A stretch of DNA of 64,000 bases from JBLUOA01 sp048060095 (GTDB taxonomy: Bacteria > Pseudomonadota > Alphaproteobacteria > Rhodobacterales > Rhodobacteraceae): assembly GCF_048060095.1 (NCBI RefSeq), contig NZ_JBLUOA010000001.1:1116001-1180000 (forward strand). Direction: 5' to 3'. This document shows, piece by piece, positions 34,994 through 43,495 of this stretch (position 1 is the stretch's first letter; every line of letters starts with the position of its first letter). The translations under genes and the position numbers were made by a program. Under the pieces are notes generated by a model. The model saw nothing but the letters and a program-made list of their open reading frames with translations, was not told where the DNA came from and searched no databases.

Positions 34994-35656
34994 CTATCGC
35001 CAACGAGGCGCTCGCCAACCTGCGGCACGTGCCTCAGCTTCGTCGCAGAACCAACGCTCGCCGCGATCGGTATTGATCCGCGTTCTCGAATACCATGGCG
35101 ACCAAGGCGGGTGGTAGATGCGGCCATTGCGTGAAATGTTGCCCTTTATCGGGCATCCATCCGGCGATTCATCCTCGGCCGCAGCCCATCGTTCCGCCCG
35201 AAATTCCCACGGCGGTATGGCAGGACCACTCCATATTCCCAAGCCTCTACGCTTTGCCTCCCTCTCGGCAGTGACATAGATATCCGAATAGCGAACAAAC
35301 GCCCAAGCAAGCCCACGACCTACCATTTCCTGCCCAATATCGATATTGCCTGCGTAGCAAGTCGCAATTACGCGACCATAGCTGTCCTCTGAATGCGCAA
35401 CGCATCGGACACTCTGTCTTGAGACGAGATCGGCCATTGCGGCGGTTGCTTCCTGACCGCAGCCCCATTCCGAAACACCTACACCGCAGGTTTGACCATA
35501 TTCCGGTGCGTCAATCCCGTTAAGGCGATATGTGACATCACCAATCACGATGGTATCGCCGTCCACGGCGTCGGCATTAGAGGCAAACGCAGATACGGGT
35601 GTCAAATTGCATAGCAAAGTCAGGGCAAACCCTGCCGCCAATTGTTCAATCGTCAT
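34994..35656 (-). CDS. Thermonuclease-family (SNase) secreted nuclease
   Basis: 220 residues. Signal peptide (AAGFALTLLCNLTPVSAFA), then the SNase fold: AVDGDTIVIGDVTYRLNGID followed by APEYGQ with catalytic Arg and Asp, later GRVIATCYAGNIDIGQEMVG (Arg), and AKRRGLGIWSG. The C-terminal IKGNISRNGRIYHPPW and RGERWFCDEAEARAAGWR extension is common in Rhodobacterales thermonucleases. ATG 35656 follows GGAGCTACA; the ORF is open further upstream but the signal peptide fixes the start. It lies between the two large recombinases. Confidence 0.85.
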   Translation of the reverse strand: MTIEQLAAGFALTLLCNLTPVSAFASNADAVDGDTIVIGDVTYRLNGIDAPEYGQTCGVGVSEWGCGQEATAAMADLVSRQSVRCVAHSEDSYGRVIATCYAGNIDIGQEMVGRGLAWAFVRYSDIYVTAEREAKRRGLGIWSGPAIPPWEFRAERWAAAEDESPDGCPIKGNISRNGRIYHPPWSPWYSRTRINTDRGERWFCDEAEARAAGWRAPRWR

Positions 35657-35693
35657 TGTAGCTCCAATAAAGTTCCGCCTTGCGTTGCGGAAT

Positions 35694-36374
35694 CTACTCC
35701 TCTTTCGCAGTTGGAAAAACCCGCGTTTCACCGACTTCAATCTGCATGTCGTATTTTCCATAACGAGGGATGAGTCGATAATCATATGGTGAGATGTTCA
35801 AGTCTTTTAGCACCGCCGCGAAAAGAAGCCTGGCCGTGTCAAATTTCCGAACGACATCTTCGTTTGTGTCTTCATGAGACGCCAAGTTTCCAAGTGTCAT
35901 CCGGTCGTCGACCTGACCTGTCGCACCTAGGAAGTCTACTAGGATGCTCTTATGATGTTCGACGGGTTGTCTACCCCAATCGATCTGCAGCCGGATGCCG
36001 CGTTTGTGCAATCGTTCTCGGCGAACGGTAAATTGAGGGTCCCATGAAATTGTGCCCAAATGGAAATTCTGATCTTCGACCAGTTCCATCTTGCACTTTT
36101 CATTTGCGCGCATTCCCATCGAAGTCTGTGTTCCCTTTAGTGAAGCATCGACCCCGATCGTTCCAGGGTTCGAAATTGATGCCTCGTCTCTCTGAGGGAT
36201 CAAGTCTGACCGGTAAGATCGGGTTACGTCGTATATCGGGTCTACACTCGAATTCTTAAAAACTGGTAAACATACCTCCAGGTAGGGCGATCGAGCGGTG
36301 AATCTTAGCGCTTTATTCTGGTGGTCGATCGACTCTGGCGAATAGGTCCAACACTTCAGAACTCGTTTGCGCAA
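35694..36374 (-). CDS. Hypothetical protein coupled to recombinase 2
   Basis: Up to 226 residues in an open frame whose upstream limit overlaps the 3' end of recombinase 2 by 62 bp; TTG 36374 is the farthest start, but the true one may lie downstream of 36313. The sequence (DASLKGTQTSMGMRANEKCK, LQIDWGRQPVEHHKSILVDF, LIPRYGKYDMQIEVGETRVF) looks like a beta-rich soluble domain. I do not recognise it. It follows the recombinase on the same strand, so it may be an accessory factor. Confidence 0.5.
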   Translation of the reverse strand: MRKRVLKCWTYSPESIDHQNKALRFTARSPYLEVCLPVFKNSSVDPIYDVTRSYRSDLIPQRDEASISNPGTIGVDASLKGTQTSMGMRANEKCKMELVEDQNFHLGTISWDPQFTVRRERLHKRGIRLQIDWGRQPVEHHKSILVDFLGATGQVDDRMTLGNLASHEDTNEDVVRKFDTARLLFAAVLKDLNISPYDYRLIPRYGKYDMQIEVGETRVFPTAKEE

Positions 36375-37812
36375 AATGCTTCATCGGAAGCGAATTTCCT
36401 CGTTTGAGTTGCGCGTAGTCGCGCCAATCTTCGGTTTGGACCGATTGCCAAAGTTGGCTCAATTGTTCCTCGCGATTCTTCACCTCCTGCTGCTGTTCAT
36501 CGCTTAGTGGCGAAAACCGAGTCCGAATTTGTCGTTCGCGGTAATGTTCCGCTAAGTGGCCGTAGGTGTTGCTTACCGTGATCGAGTTCGCATGGCCGAG
36601 TTGCTTTGCGACAACATCAAGGGGCACTCCTGATCTCACTAGGTCACTTGCATAGGTATGTCGAAGGCCATGAAACACGAACTTACTTGGCAACCTAGCC
36701 TCGGCGACCGCCCGTTTGAAAAGACTGCAGTGCTGACGCCTCCAGATCTTGCCCATGTCCGACCGGAACACACGATCATGTCCTGACTTTCCGTCGCAGC
36801 AACCGAGAAAAAATGCCATTCCCTCATCAGGTAGAAATACGAACCGGGCTGGACTGCGTTTGAACGCGCCAATTCTCACACCAAATCCCTGTTTGCCCAC
36901 ATCTTCCACACGAAGAGCGCCAAGTTCACCGACGCGGCACCCTGTGTAGAGGGCACCTAAAACAAGTAATCGAAGCGCGGAGGTGCAGCGATCGAGCAGT
37001 CTTCGGCATTCTTCGCGATTTAGAAAAATGGTGCGCGGCGAATGATTAACGGGAACACGATTCAAACAGCGCCAGGGTCGTTCCGATTGGATCTGATCAT
37101 TGTTCCAAGCGTGCCGGAATGCCATTCTTAGAATTGTTACCAGTGAGTTGAATGTTCGCTTTCTACGCCGAATCTGATCCGGCTCCAAATCGTCCATCGC
37201 GACCTTGGGCAGATATGGATCGAAACCGTGTCTCGGCTGCGACTCCAAGACATTGAGCGCCAGTTCTCGAAGATGCCGCGCGTTGAATTTCTCCAGCGGA
37301 ATATGACTGAAATAGGGAACTAGGTGATAATTGATCAAGGTCAGGTTGTTGTAGTGACCACCGGCCGAGCGTGCGATGCGTGTCCACTCGGTATAGTCCT
37401 TCAGCGCATGTCCGACCGTGTAGATGTTGCCAGTCGGACAGAAATTTACCGTTTGCGTCCGTCCAACGGGCCGGGCATCGTGCGCTAGCGCTTTGACCGA
37501 ACCAGTGTCAAACCATTCGAGGGTTCGATCAACAGCGTCGGCGTATCTGACCTTTACCTGCCCAGATATCAAAGCATGGCCAATCCACTTTTGACGATAC
37601 TTCTTTTCCTTGGTGAGATATCGAGCCAACCAGCTACAACTGTCTTCGTCAGGCTTGTGCAGTCCGATATGTCGGCACTTTAATAAACTATGCCAGTAGG
37701 GTGTCCGTCGGGGCTCCAGTGCTTCTATCTGAGAGATAAGTGAAAACCGGCAATCCTCTGTTCTCCATTTTGCGATGTCTAGAATGCTTGGGCCAAGTTT
37801 CTGAGAGTCCAT
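36313..37812 (-). CDS. Large tyrosine recombinase 2
   Basis: 499 residues from the second ATG (37812), which has GGAG at 7-base spacing. The N-terminal domain contains CRHIGLHKPDEDSC and CPTGNIYTVGHALKDYTEW, matching recombinase 1 except that its second Cys is replaced. Catalytic residues are intact: LYTGCRVGEL (Arg), FHGLRHTYAS, LGHANSITVSNTYGHL (His, Tyr). By eye roughly a third of residues are identical to recombinase 1, so the two are old duplicates or separate arrivals, not a recent copy. Confidence 0.88.
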   Translation of the reverse strand: MDSQKLGPSILDIAKWRTEDCRFSLISQIEALEPRRTPYWHSLLKCRHIGLHKPDEDSCSWLARYLTKEKKYRQKWIGHALISGQVKVRYADAVDRTLEWFDTGSVKALAHDARPVGRTQTVNFCPTGNIYTVGHALKDYTEWTRIARSAGGHYNNLTLINYHLVPYFSHIPLEKFNARHLRELALNVLESQPRHGFDPYLPKVAMDDLEPDQIRRRKRTFNSLVTILRMAFRHAWNNDQIQSERPWRCLNRVPVNHSPRTIFLNREECRRLLDRCTSALRLLVLGALYTGCRVGELGALRVEDVGKQGFGVRIGAFKRSPARFVFLPDEGMAFFLGCCDGKSGHDRVFRSDMGKIWRRQHCSLFKRAVAEARLPSKFVFHGLRHTYASDLVRSGVPLDVVAKQLGHANSITVSNTYGHLAEHYRERQIRTRFSPLSDEQQQEVKNREEQLSQLWQSVQTEDWRDYAQLKRGNSLPMKHFAQTSSEVLDLFARVDRPPE

Positions 37813-37989
37813 TTCCATTCTCCAACTGATTTATTTGAACAGAGAGTAGCAGTTGGTGGCTCGACAATTTTGGATGGCCACGCCAATGGACACCCTGCCC
37901 AGACTATTGGAGACTATGGGTCGGTGGTTCTCAACGCACAAAACCGTTTGCATGCAACATGAAGATATAGCGCCGAGTCTGTTCGTTAA

Positions 37990-39534
37990 TTAGTCAGACA
38001 GCAGCTCAAACCCTAGGGTAAAGGCCGTCCCTTTGCCGACATCGCTCTTGAAGTCGATGGTTGCGTTGTGCTTATCGAGAATGCGTTTGGTAATGTGTAA
38101 GCCCAATCCAGTTCCACCAACTTTCCGAGTATCTGATGAGTCAATCTGAGAAAACGGTTTGAATAGGATTTCTCCTGCATCGTTGGGGATCCCAATCCCC
38201 TGATCAACAACGACGACAGATGCCGAATTTCCTCTCTTCTCTACAACCACTTTGACATTATCTCCTTCGGCGGAGAACTTGATCGCATTTGAAAGTAAAT
38301 TCGCCATGACCTGAAGTAAGCGCGAATAGTCCCCCCAAATAACCAATTCGCCATCATTTATTTCGAGACTCACCTCAATTTGAGACGTGCGGGCGTGATG
38401 CGATATCGCATTGATGGATTCCCGAACCAGTTGGCTTACATTCACCGCGGCAAAATTCAGGCTGACCTCGCCAGCCTCCATTTTCTGAAGGTCTAGAAGT
38501 TCGCTTATCAGCAGCAGCAACCGATCAGAATTTCGTCGTGCCAACTCGACGAGCGGAGCGAGTTCGGGCGTGACTTTCCCAGCAGCTCCGCCGTGAATAA
38601 GATCGATGGAACCCTTAATCGAGGTCAGCGGCGTTCTGAGTTCATGGCTGACGGTTGATAGAAACTGTGATTTTGCTTCGGACGCTCGCATCGCACGATC
38701 ACGCTCAAGCTTCAGGTTCTCAAACTGCAGAAGGTTTTTTCTGTAAAGTTTCATAAAGATCCGGGAGCAATCGATGACGAAGTAAAGAACGAAAACGACC
38801 GTTATAAATTGAAGCCAAAGATAGGAATCGAATGCCGGTCTAACCACGATCAAGTCTCTCAACGGAATAAAGATAAATGAAGCACCATAAATCAGAAGCT
38901 TGATAAGAATGAGTTGTGGAAGCTGGTGATTGTTTACGGCTGCAAAAAGCGCTGCGGCAAATAACAGAAACAGGGGAGTGAAGTGGAGTGCGGGGCCCTC
39001 AAACCAAGAGATCACTATTGCAAACAAAGCGATCGATAGTGCGCTCAGAATCTGGCTCAACGTTATTAGTGCAAGATATTTTTTGGTTTCGCGAATACTG
39101 CCGCCGGGCCATCTTACAACTTGCTTTGAAAGATAAAGATCGATCGCCTCAGCCACCAAGCAAAGAAGATAGCAAAACACCGCGAGCAACAAGTCGAAGT
39201 AATAGGCCGTTAGCAGAGCGACCCCTGCGAACATTGCCTGTCTCTGCCAAAACAGCGTCATCCCGCCCTCTACAAAGTCTTTCAACCGACGCTCCGCTCT
39301 GATCGGGTGGAAGTGGTTCTTACTGTCAGGGCTCCTCAAGAGAAATTGGAAGCACGCTAACGAAACACGCTTCATTAGTCGGCCGAGGACGCCCCGGCTC
39401 GGCTGAGCGCTTACTCCGGCCTGCTTGCCGTTGTTGGCATCATGTCCAAGACGTGGACTAGCTAAGCTGTCTCGTTGCGCCAATTGGTGCTCTCCTATTG
39501 CGTTCATATTCACGAGCGATTGAGATACTAGCAT
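37990..39534 (-). CDS. Membrane sensor histidine kinase
   Basis: 514 residues. The N-terminus has about six or seven hydrophobic helices (about 95-260) with no large periplasmic loop, so the signal is probably sensed in the membrane. A linker follows, then HisKA with SHELRTPLTSIKGSI (phospho-His) and HATPase_c with NLLSNAIKFS (N box), VDQGIGI (G1), LFKPFSQ (F) and GGTGLGLHITK (G2). There is no attached receiver, so partners are likely the neighbouring REC and Hpt proteins. The exact start is unsure (several Met codons, none with a strong ribosome site). Confidence 0.9.
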   Translation of the reverse strand: MLVSQSLVNMNAIGEHQLAQRDSLASPRLGHDANNGKQAGVSAQPSRGVLGRLMKRVSLACFQFLLRSPDSKNHFHPIRAERRLKDFVEGGMTLFWQRQAMFAGVALLTAYYFDLLLAVFCYLLCLVAEAIDLYLSKQVVRWPGGSIRETKKYLALITLSQILSALSIALFAIVISWFEGPALHFTPLFLLFAAALFAAVNNHQLPQLILIKLLIYGASFIFIPLRDLIVVRPAFDSYLWLQFITVVFVLYFVIDCSRIFMKLYRKNLLQFENLKLERDRAMRASEAKSQFLSTVSHELRTPLTSIKGSIDLIHGGAAGKVTPELAPLVELARRNSDRLLLLISELLDLQKMEAGEVSLNFAAVNVSQLVRESINAISHHARTSQIEVSLEINDGELVIWGDYSRLLQVMANLLSNAIKFSAEGDNVKVVVEKRGNSASVVVVDQGIGIPNDAGEILFKPFSQIDSSDTRKVGGTGLGLHITKRILDKHNATIDFKSDVGKGTAFTLGFELLSD

Positions 39535-39585
39535 GGCAGAAGAATGCCATTCATCTGACCGAAGTTACTTTACGCATATATCGGT

Positions 39586-40497
39586 TCAATCAATGGGCTG
39601 GGAATTCTTTGTGGCGGCCGACTGAATCGCAGCTCGAATGACGCCGCAGGTGTCTTCAGAATGTTGTTGATATCCAACTGGATCACCAACAACGCAAACA
39701 GCATGTTGTGTGTTGGTGGGTAAATAGTCTCTCAATATTGAATCTACCGTTTTAACTATCTTGGTGGTGTCGACTTCTTCCCGATCTCGCATCATCAATA
39801 TGAAATTCCCCACGGCCAGGTAACTGAGTATGGGAGCATCGTTTCCAATATTGTTGATAATTCCATCAGCAACTGCTGCAAGCAGATTGTAGAATTCGCC
39901 GATTGGAAGCTGTTGAGAAACTTCGCAAGCGTTCTCAAGCCTGACGCAAACCGCGCTCACTTCATAATCGTCAATTCGGGCCAGTTGGCTCAGATAATTA
40001 TGTAAAGACAGCTCGCTCACAAGGCCGCGAACATTTAAGAGACGCAGTGGTGCCAGGAGGTCGACCCCAGTAGTATTCGACGGCGGGCCGTTTTCGGTTT
40101 CTGCACTTGATCCATCGAGCTTCCTGCTCAATCTTTCGGCTTTAAGTATACGTTCGCTGAGTTCACTCACCTCAATCGGCTTTGTAATATAATCGGTCGC
40201 GCCAGATGCGAACGAGCTATCGGTACTGTCTCCATCGGTCTTTGCTGTCAGCATGATAATTGGCGTTTCTTCGTAACCTGGCAATTCGCGTATCTGCTGA
40301 CACAGCTCGACTCCGTCGATTTCCGGCATCTGAATATCCAAGAGAAAGCAATCGAATGGAGTCTGGGCGGTTTGTATTTCGGCGATCGCGGCTCGCGCAG
40401 AAACCGCGAATGCCAAATCATCGAAACCCTGGCTTCGAAGTGCGATAGCGAGAAGTGAGATGATGTCTTGATCGTCGTCGACCGACAAAATTTTCAA
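39586..40497 (-). CDS. Response regulator: REC plus GGDEF-like domain lacking the signature
   Basis: 303 residues from TTG 40497, which follows AAGGGG and gives LKILSVDDDQ, matching the start of its paralog at 42611; the frame is open to 40542. The receiver (1-120) has acidic VDDDQD, phospho-Asp in FLLDIQMPEIDG, MLTAKT and ITKPIE. The C-terminal 150 residues have a GGDEF-like pattern (LHNYLSQLARIDDYEV, ICVRLEN-type strand) but no GGDEF motif, so it should neither make nor bind c-di-GMP at the active site. It follows the kinase operon on the same strand. Confidence 0.85.
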   Translation of the reverse strand: MKILSVDDDQDIISLLAIALRSQGFDDLAFAVSARAAIAEIQTAQTPFDCFLLDIQMPEIDGVELCQQIRELPGYEETPIIMLTAKTDGDSTDSSFASGATDYITKPIEVSELSERILKAERLSRKLDGSSAETENGPPSNTTGVDLLAPLRLLNVRGLVSELSLHNYLSQLARIDDYEVSAVCVRLENACEVSQQLPIGEFYNLLAAVADGIINNIGNDAPILSYLAVGNFILMMRDREEVDTTKIVKTVDSILRDYLPTNTQHAVCVVGDPVGYQQHSEDTCGVIRAAIQSAATKNSQPID

Positions 40498-40631
40498 ACT
40501 TCTAAACCCCTTCACATGCCCCAAGAGAAGTTCACTGCACAAGCGCAGGAAAATCTACTTTTGCGCTTCTCGTTAAGGCAGAATACAACGCATCTTCTAC
40601 ACGGCAAGGTTATAGTTTGGAGAAAATTGAA

Positions 40632-40844
40632 ATGCCGACTCGAGACAACCCTACCAGTAAGTCAGAATTCTCACCAATGACCATGTCGACCCATAAGGCC
40701 GAGCATAATAGGAGAGGGGAAGCACTCACCGCAGTAAATGCTGGTACGTCACCGGTTAGAGTTGCGATCACTGCACGACCGAAACTGGGCGTTGTCATAA
40801 CACGCAAGTCTTCTTTGAACTTACGCCGCTGGCTGAGAGGTTAG
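40632..40844 (+). CDS. Small ORF upstream of the single-domain REC
   Basis: 70 residues, basic and serine/threonine-rich (MPTRDNPTSKSEFSP...LRRWLRG), without a recognised family. GGAG stands 9 bases before the ATG, and its stop lies 4 bases before the REC start codon, so the two look like one transcript. It may be a real small protein or a leader ORF. Confidence 0.45.
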   Translation: MPTRDNPTSKSEFSPMTMSTHKAEHNRRGEALTAVNAGTSPVRVAITARPKLGVVITRKSSLNLRRWLRG

Positions 40845-40848
40845 TCAG

Positions 40849-41238
40849 ATGCAGAGGCTTGAAACCGTACTACACGTGGATGATGATGATGACATCCGAG
40901 CGATCGTTGGATTGGCCTTGGAAACTGTAGGTGGGTTGAAGGTGGTATCATGTCGCTCAGGCATTGAAGCGCTTACCGAGGCTTTGAACTGTCAGCCTGA
41001 CCTTTTTCTGCTCGATGTCATGATGCCAGGGATGAGCGGGCAAGAAACGTGGGAGAAATTAAGTCAATTGCCTGGCTTGGAAGACGTCCCAGCGATATTC
41101 ATGACTGCGAAGGCTCAAGACGATTTTTCAGATTCACTCATGCAGATAGGGGCTCTCGATGTGATAACAAAACCGTTTAATCCGGTTGAATTGGCGACGC
41201 TGTTAAAGAATGCATTGAGACAAACTCATTCTGATTAG
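40849..41238 (+). CDS. Single-domain response regulator (CheY-like)
   Basis: 129 residues, a receiver only. LHVDDDDDIR acidic pocket, phospho-Asp in FLLDVMMPGMSG, Thr in FMTAKA and Lys in ITKPFNP. Without an output domain it would act by docking or as a phosphate shuttle to the Hpt protein. It is transcribed opposite to the other phosphorelay genes, and its stop overlaps the stop of the Hpt gene (41235). Confidence 0.92.
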   Translation: MQRLETVLHVDDDDDIRAIVGLALETVGGLKVVSCRSGIEALTEALNCQPDLFLLDVMMPGMSGQETWEKLSQLPGLEDVPAIFMTAKAQDDFSDSLMQIGALDVITKPFNPVELATLLKNALRQTHSD

Positions 41239-41615
41239 CCACCTTTATGTCGAAATGGCGCCTGGAGATCATACTGCCTGCGCAACTCCTGCATATGATC
41301 AAGCATCTCCTCGATTGCGATAAACAATTCGCTAAGAGGCTCAGCTTCAATGATCCCATTTTGTAGTTCCGTCGCCAACAATTCAACTTGCATTCCAAAC
41401 TCACCAAGTCGCAGCAGACCAAGTGTTGGTGCAACGCCGCATATTTTGTGAGAGTGCTGACGGATAGCGGCTATTGCACTAGCGATATCCTGTTCCTTCT
41501 TGACTTGGTCAATTTCCTTGAGGAAGACGTCAGTCAGATAGGCAAGGTTTGCCAGATATCGGCCCCGAATAACTCCAATAGCGTCATCGAATTCTCCGAG
41601 GTTTATTGTCCTCAT
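41235..41615 (-). CDS. Hpt-domain phosphotransfer protein
   Basis: 126 residues from ATG 41615. The helical bundle bears HSHKICGVAPTLGLLRLGEF, where the first His-x-x-Lys-Gly-type motif (here HSHKICG) gives the phosphorylated His. It would pass phosphate between receivers. It begins 13 bases after the stop of the REC gene at 41628, so both are in one operon. Confidence 0.85.
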   Translation of the reverse strand: MRTINLGEFDDAIGVIRGRYLANLAYLTDVFLKEIDQVKKEQDIASAIAAIRQHSHKICGVAPTLGLLRLGEFGMQVELLATELQNGIIEAEPLSELFIAIEEMLDHMQELRRQYDLQAPFRHKGG

Positions 41616-41627
41616 CGTCAATGATCT

Positions 41628-42611
41628 CTACCCGAAGCCAACAATCCGATCAAACTTTTTGCTCGACCTCGAATCCGCCGGTGCGGACTGACCATTGCGG
41701 CATTTTGGGTCTATCGCTGCGATCGCATCATCCATTAATTGGAGCGGGTTGAGCGATCCCCAAAGAGAAGTCGTTCTGGGTTCGCCAACGACAATTCTAA
41801 CTCGGTTATCGCTCATAACATCAAAATCGTCGATCGTGTCTTGTATACTTTGTTCTAGCTCCTCAATATCCATCACTGCACCGCGCTCCGTAACACAAAC
41901 AAAGCGGCCGCGACCGCAATATGCCAAAAGATAGCCGGTTTTCTTTAGATTCAGAGTTATTGCGTCCGCGACGTCGATCAGCGTGTAGTAAATATTGCCA
42001 AGCGTTGTGCCGATCCAGAAATCCTCAAAATCGGCGATCGCAAACCCTATGCCCGTTGAATTATAAACCCTGCTACGAGACAACTGCAGAAGATAGTTTT
42101 CCATAACCAGTTTATCGATTACCCCCGGGACTTCATTGATCACAATCGGATCATCAATTGAGAATCGAAATGCCTCGTCGAGTTTTGACTTGAGGGAATG
42201 AAGCTCAGATGATTTGTCTAAGGCAATTCGTTGTTCGCTGACCAGCGTTTCTGCTAGCCGTATCCTGGTGCCCAGCTCAAGCGGATCAAACGGCTTGCTG
42301 ACATAATCAGTTGCACCGGCAGAAAAAGCTTCGTCAATATAGGATCGTTCAGTCATCGCTGTGATCATGATAATCGGACACGATCCGTAGTCTGGTAGTG
42401 ACCTGATAGCGCTGCACAATTCTATTCCGTCCATCTCGGGCATCTGAATATCTAACAGTATGCATTCGTATGGCGTAGTTGCGCTTGTGATCTCCGTCAG
42501 GGCGGCAGAACCGGAATCAACGAGTTTATATTCGCTATAACCTCCAGCTCTTAAGCATGCACCAAGTAGCACCAATACGAACTGGTCGTCGTCAACGGCA
42601 AGTATCTTCAA
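41628..42611 (-). CDS. Response regulator: REC plus GGDEF-like domain with CGRGRF
   Basis: 327 residues. Receiver: LAVDDDQF, phospho-Asp in ILLDIQMPEMDG, MITAMTE, VSKPFDP. After a short coiled linker (residues 120-160) comes a GGDEF-like fold (MENYLLQLSRSRVYNSTGIG) in which the signature loop reads AYCGRGRFVC instead of GG(D/E)EF. It is thus a catalytically dead paralog of diguanylate cyclase and a duplicate of the gene at 39586. First gene of an operon with Hpt. Confidence 0.88.
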   Translation of the reverse strand: MKILAVDDDQFVLVLLGACLRAGGYSEYKLVDSGSAALTEITSATTPYECILLDIQMPEMDGIELCSAIRSLPDYGSCPIIMITAMTERSYIDEAFSAGATDYVSKPFDPLELGTRIRLAETLVSEQRIALDKSSELHSLKSKLDEAFRFSIDDPIVINEVPGVIDKLVMENYLLQLSRSRVYNSTGIGFAIADFEDFWIGTTLGNIYYTLIDVADAITLNLKKTGYLLAYCGRGRFVCVTERGAVMDIEELEQSIQDTIDDFDVMSDNRVRIVVGEPRTTSLWGSLNPLQLMDDAIAAIDPKCRNGQSAPADSRSSKKFDRIVGFG

Positions 42612-42932
42612 GTCCGTTCTCCATTATTTGCCGGGCAATCTTTCGGCTTGGCATTATTGCTTGTCGTATGAAGCAGATGACTTCCGATTCACACTACCTG
42701 TGGTTGTAGTCAGAAATAGGGCGGCAATTTGGCGGTGGTTGGCTTTTTACTGATTGAAATGACTCGGTCGTAACGCATAGGCGTGGAAAGCGATGATTGG
42801 ATTCGGAACGAAGCCTACGCCGGAACTGAGCTCTACACTGATTGCTTCCATCTGTTAGAGCGCCGCTTTATCTGTGTCAGTCTTTCGATTTGCTAATCAC
42901 CCGTCGTTTTCGATTACCGGGTGGGGTGTTGA

Positions 42933-42966
42933 TTGCAACTACAGCGCACTCCCTATAGTTGCAATA
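42933..42966. promoter_or_regulatory. Inverted repeat upstream of a small membrane protein gene
   Basis: ATTGCAACTA (42933-42942) and its perfect complement TAGTTGCAAT (42957-42966) with a 14-bp spacer. A shorter stem CACCCG/CGGGTG lies just upstream (42899-42924). Both fall in the 414-bp region 42612-43025 between divergent genes, where nothing else is seen. Possible operator. Confidence 0.35.
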
Positions 42967-43025
42967 CTACTATAGCGTGTATAGAAGGTTTCGAATACAG
43001 CTGCAGTCAGGGCACTAGCGTTCCA

Positions 43026-43262
43026 ATGTTTCTAGGCTATTTGTTTTTTGGAACTTTTATTGGTTTCGTCGCAGCATTGGTGGCGTGGTTCCTGGGATCA
43101 TCACTATTCACTGTCTTCGTAATCTACGTATTTATCAGCGTAGTTGGCACGCTATGGGTTGCATTGCTCTCAGTTCTACTGAAACCAATCACGAATATTG
43201 TTGAAGAGCGCAACCGAACACATCTCGCGGAACGATCCCAGTTCATCGAGAGTGACAATTGA
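43026..43262 (+). CDS. Small membrane protein, unknown
   Basis: 78 residues from ATG 43026 (MFLGYLFFGTFIGFVAALVA...). Two close hydrophobic helices (3-24 and 27-50) and a charged C-terminal tail (VEERNRTHLAERSQFIESD). The open frame reaches 42933 but that part is not protein-like. No family recognised. It may belong to the phosphorelay island by position only. Confidence 0.5.
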   Translation: MFLGYLFFGTFIGFVAALVAWFLGSSLFTVFVIYVFISVVGTLWVALLSVLLKPITNIVEERNRTHLAERSQFIESDN

Positions 43263-43443
43263 CCTGTCAGGCTGATCAACAGCGATATGCTCTTTTGACG
43301 GGAGACCGTCAGTCACAAAGCTTGCTTTGATCGTGATAAAACCCGCTGGTTGAGGGATGGCGAAAGTCGAAATAGAATTCTTCGCTCCGACTACCCGGGT
43401 CGGACAGTTTTCTACTATTCGAATTTCTAGTGCTATGCTCCGT

Positions 43444-43462
43444 CGACAACGTTGGGTTGTCG
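43444..43462. promoter_or_regulatory. Conserved palindrome upstream of recombinase copy 1
   Basis: CGACAAC, 5-bp spacer, GTTGTCG. The same region upstream of copy 2 (near 46205-46223) keeps the right arm and most of the left, so the element is conserved with the gene. Possible promoter or operator. Confidence 0.35.
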
Positions 43463-43495
43463 TTTGGGCGGGCAAGGAGGATCGGAGGATCAGTC

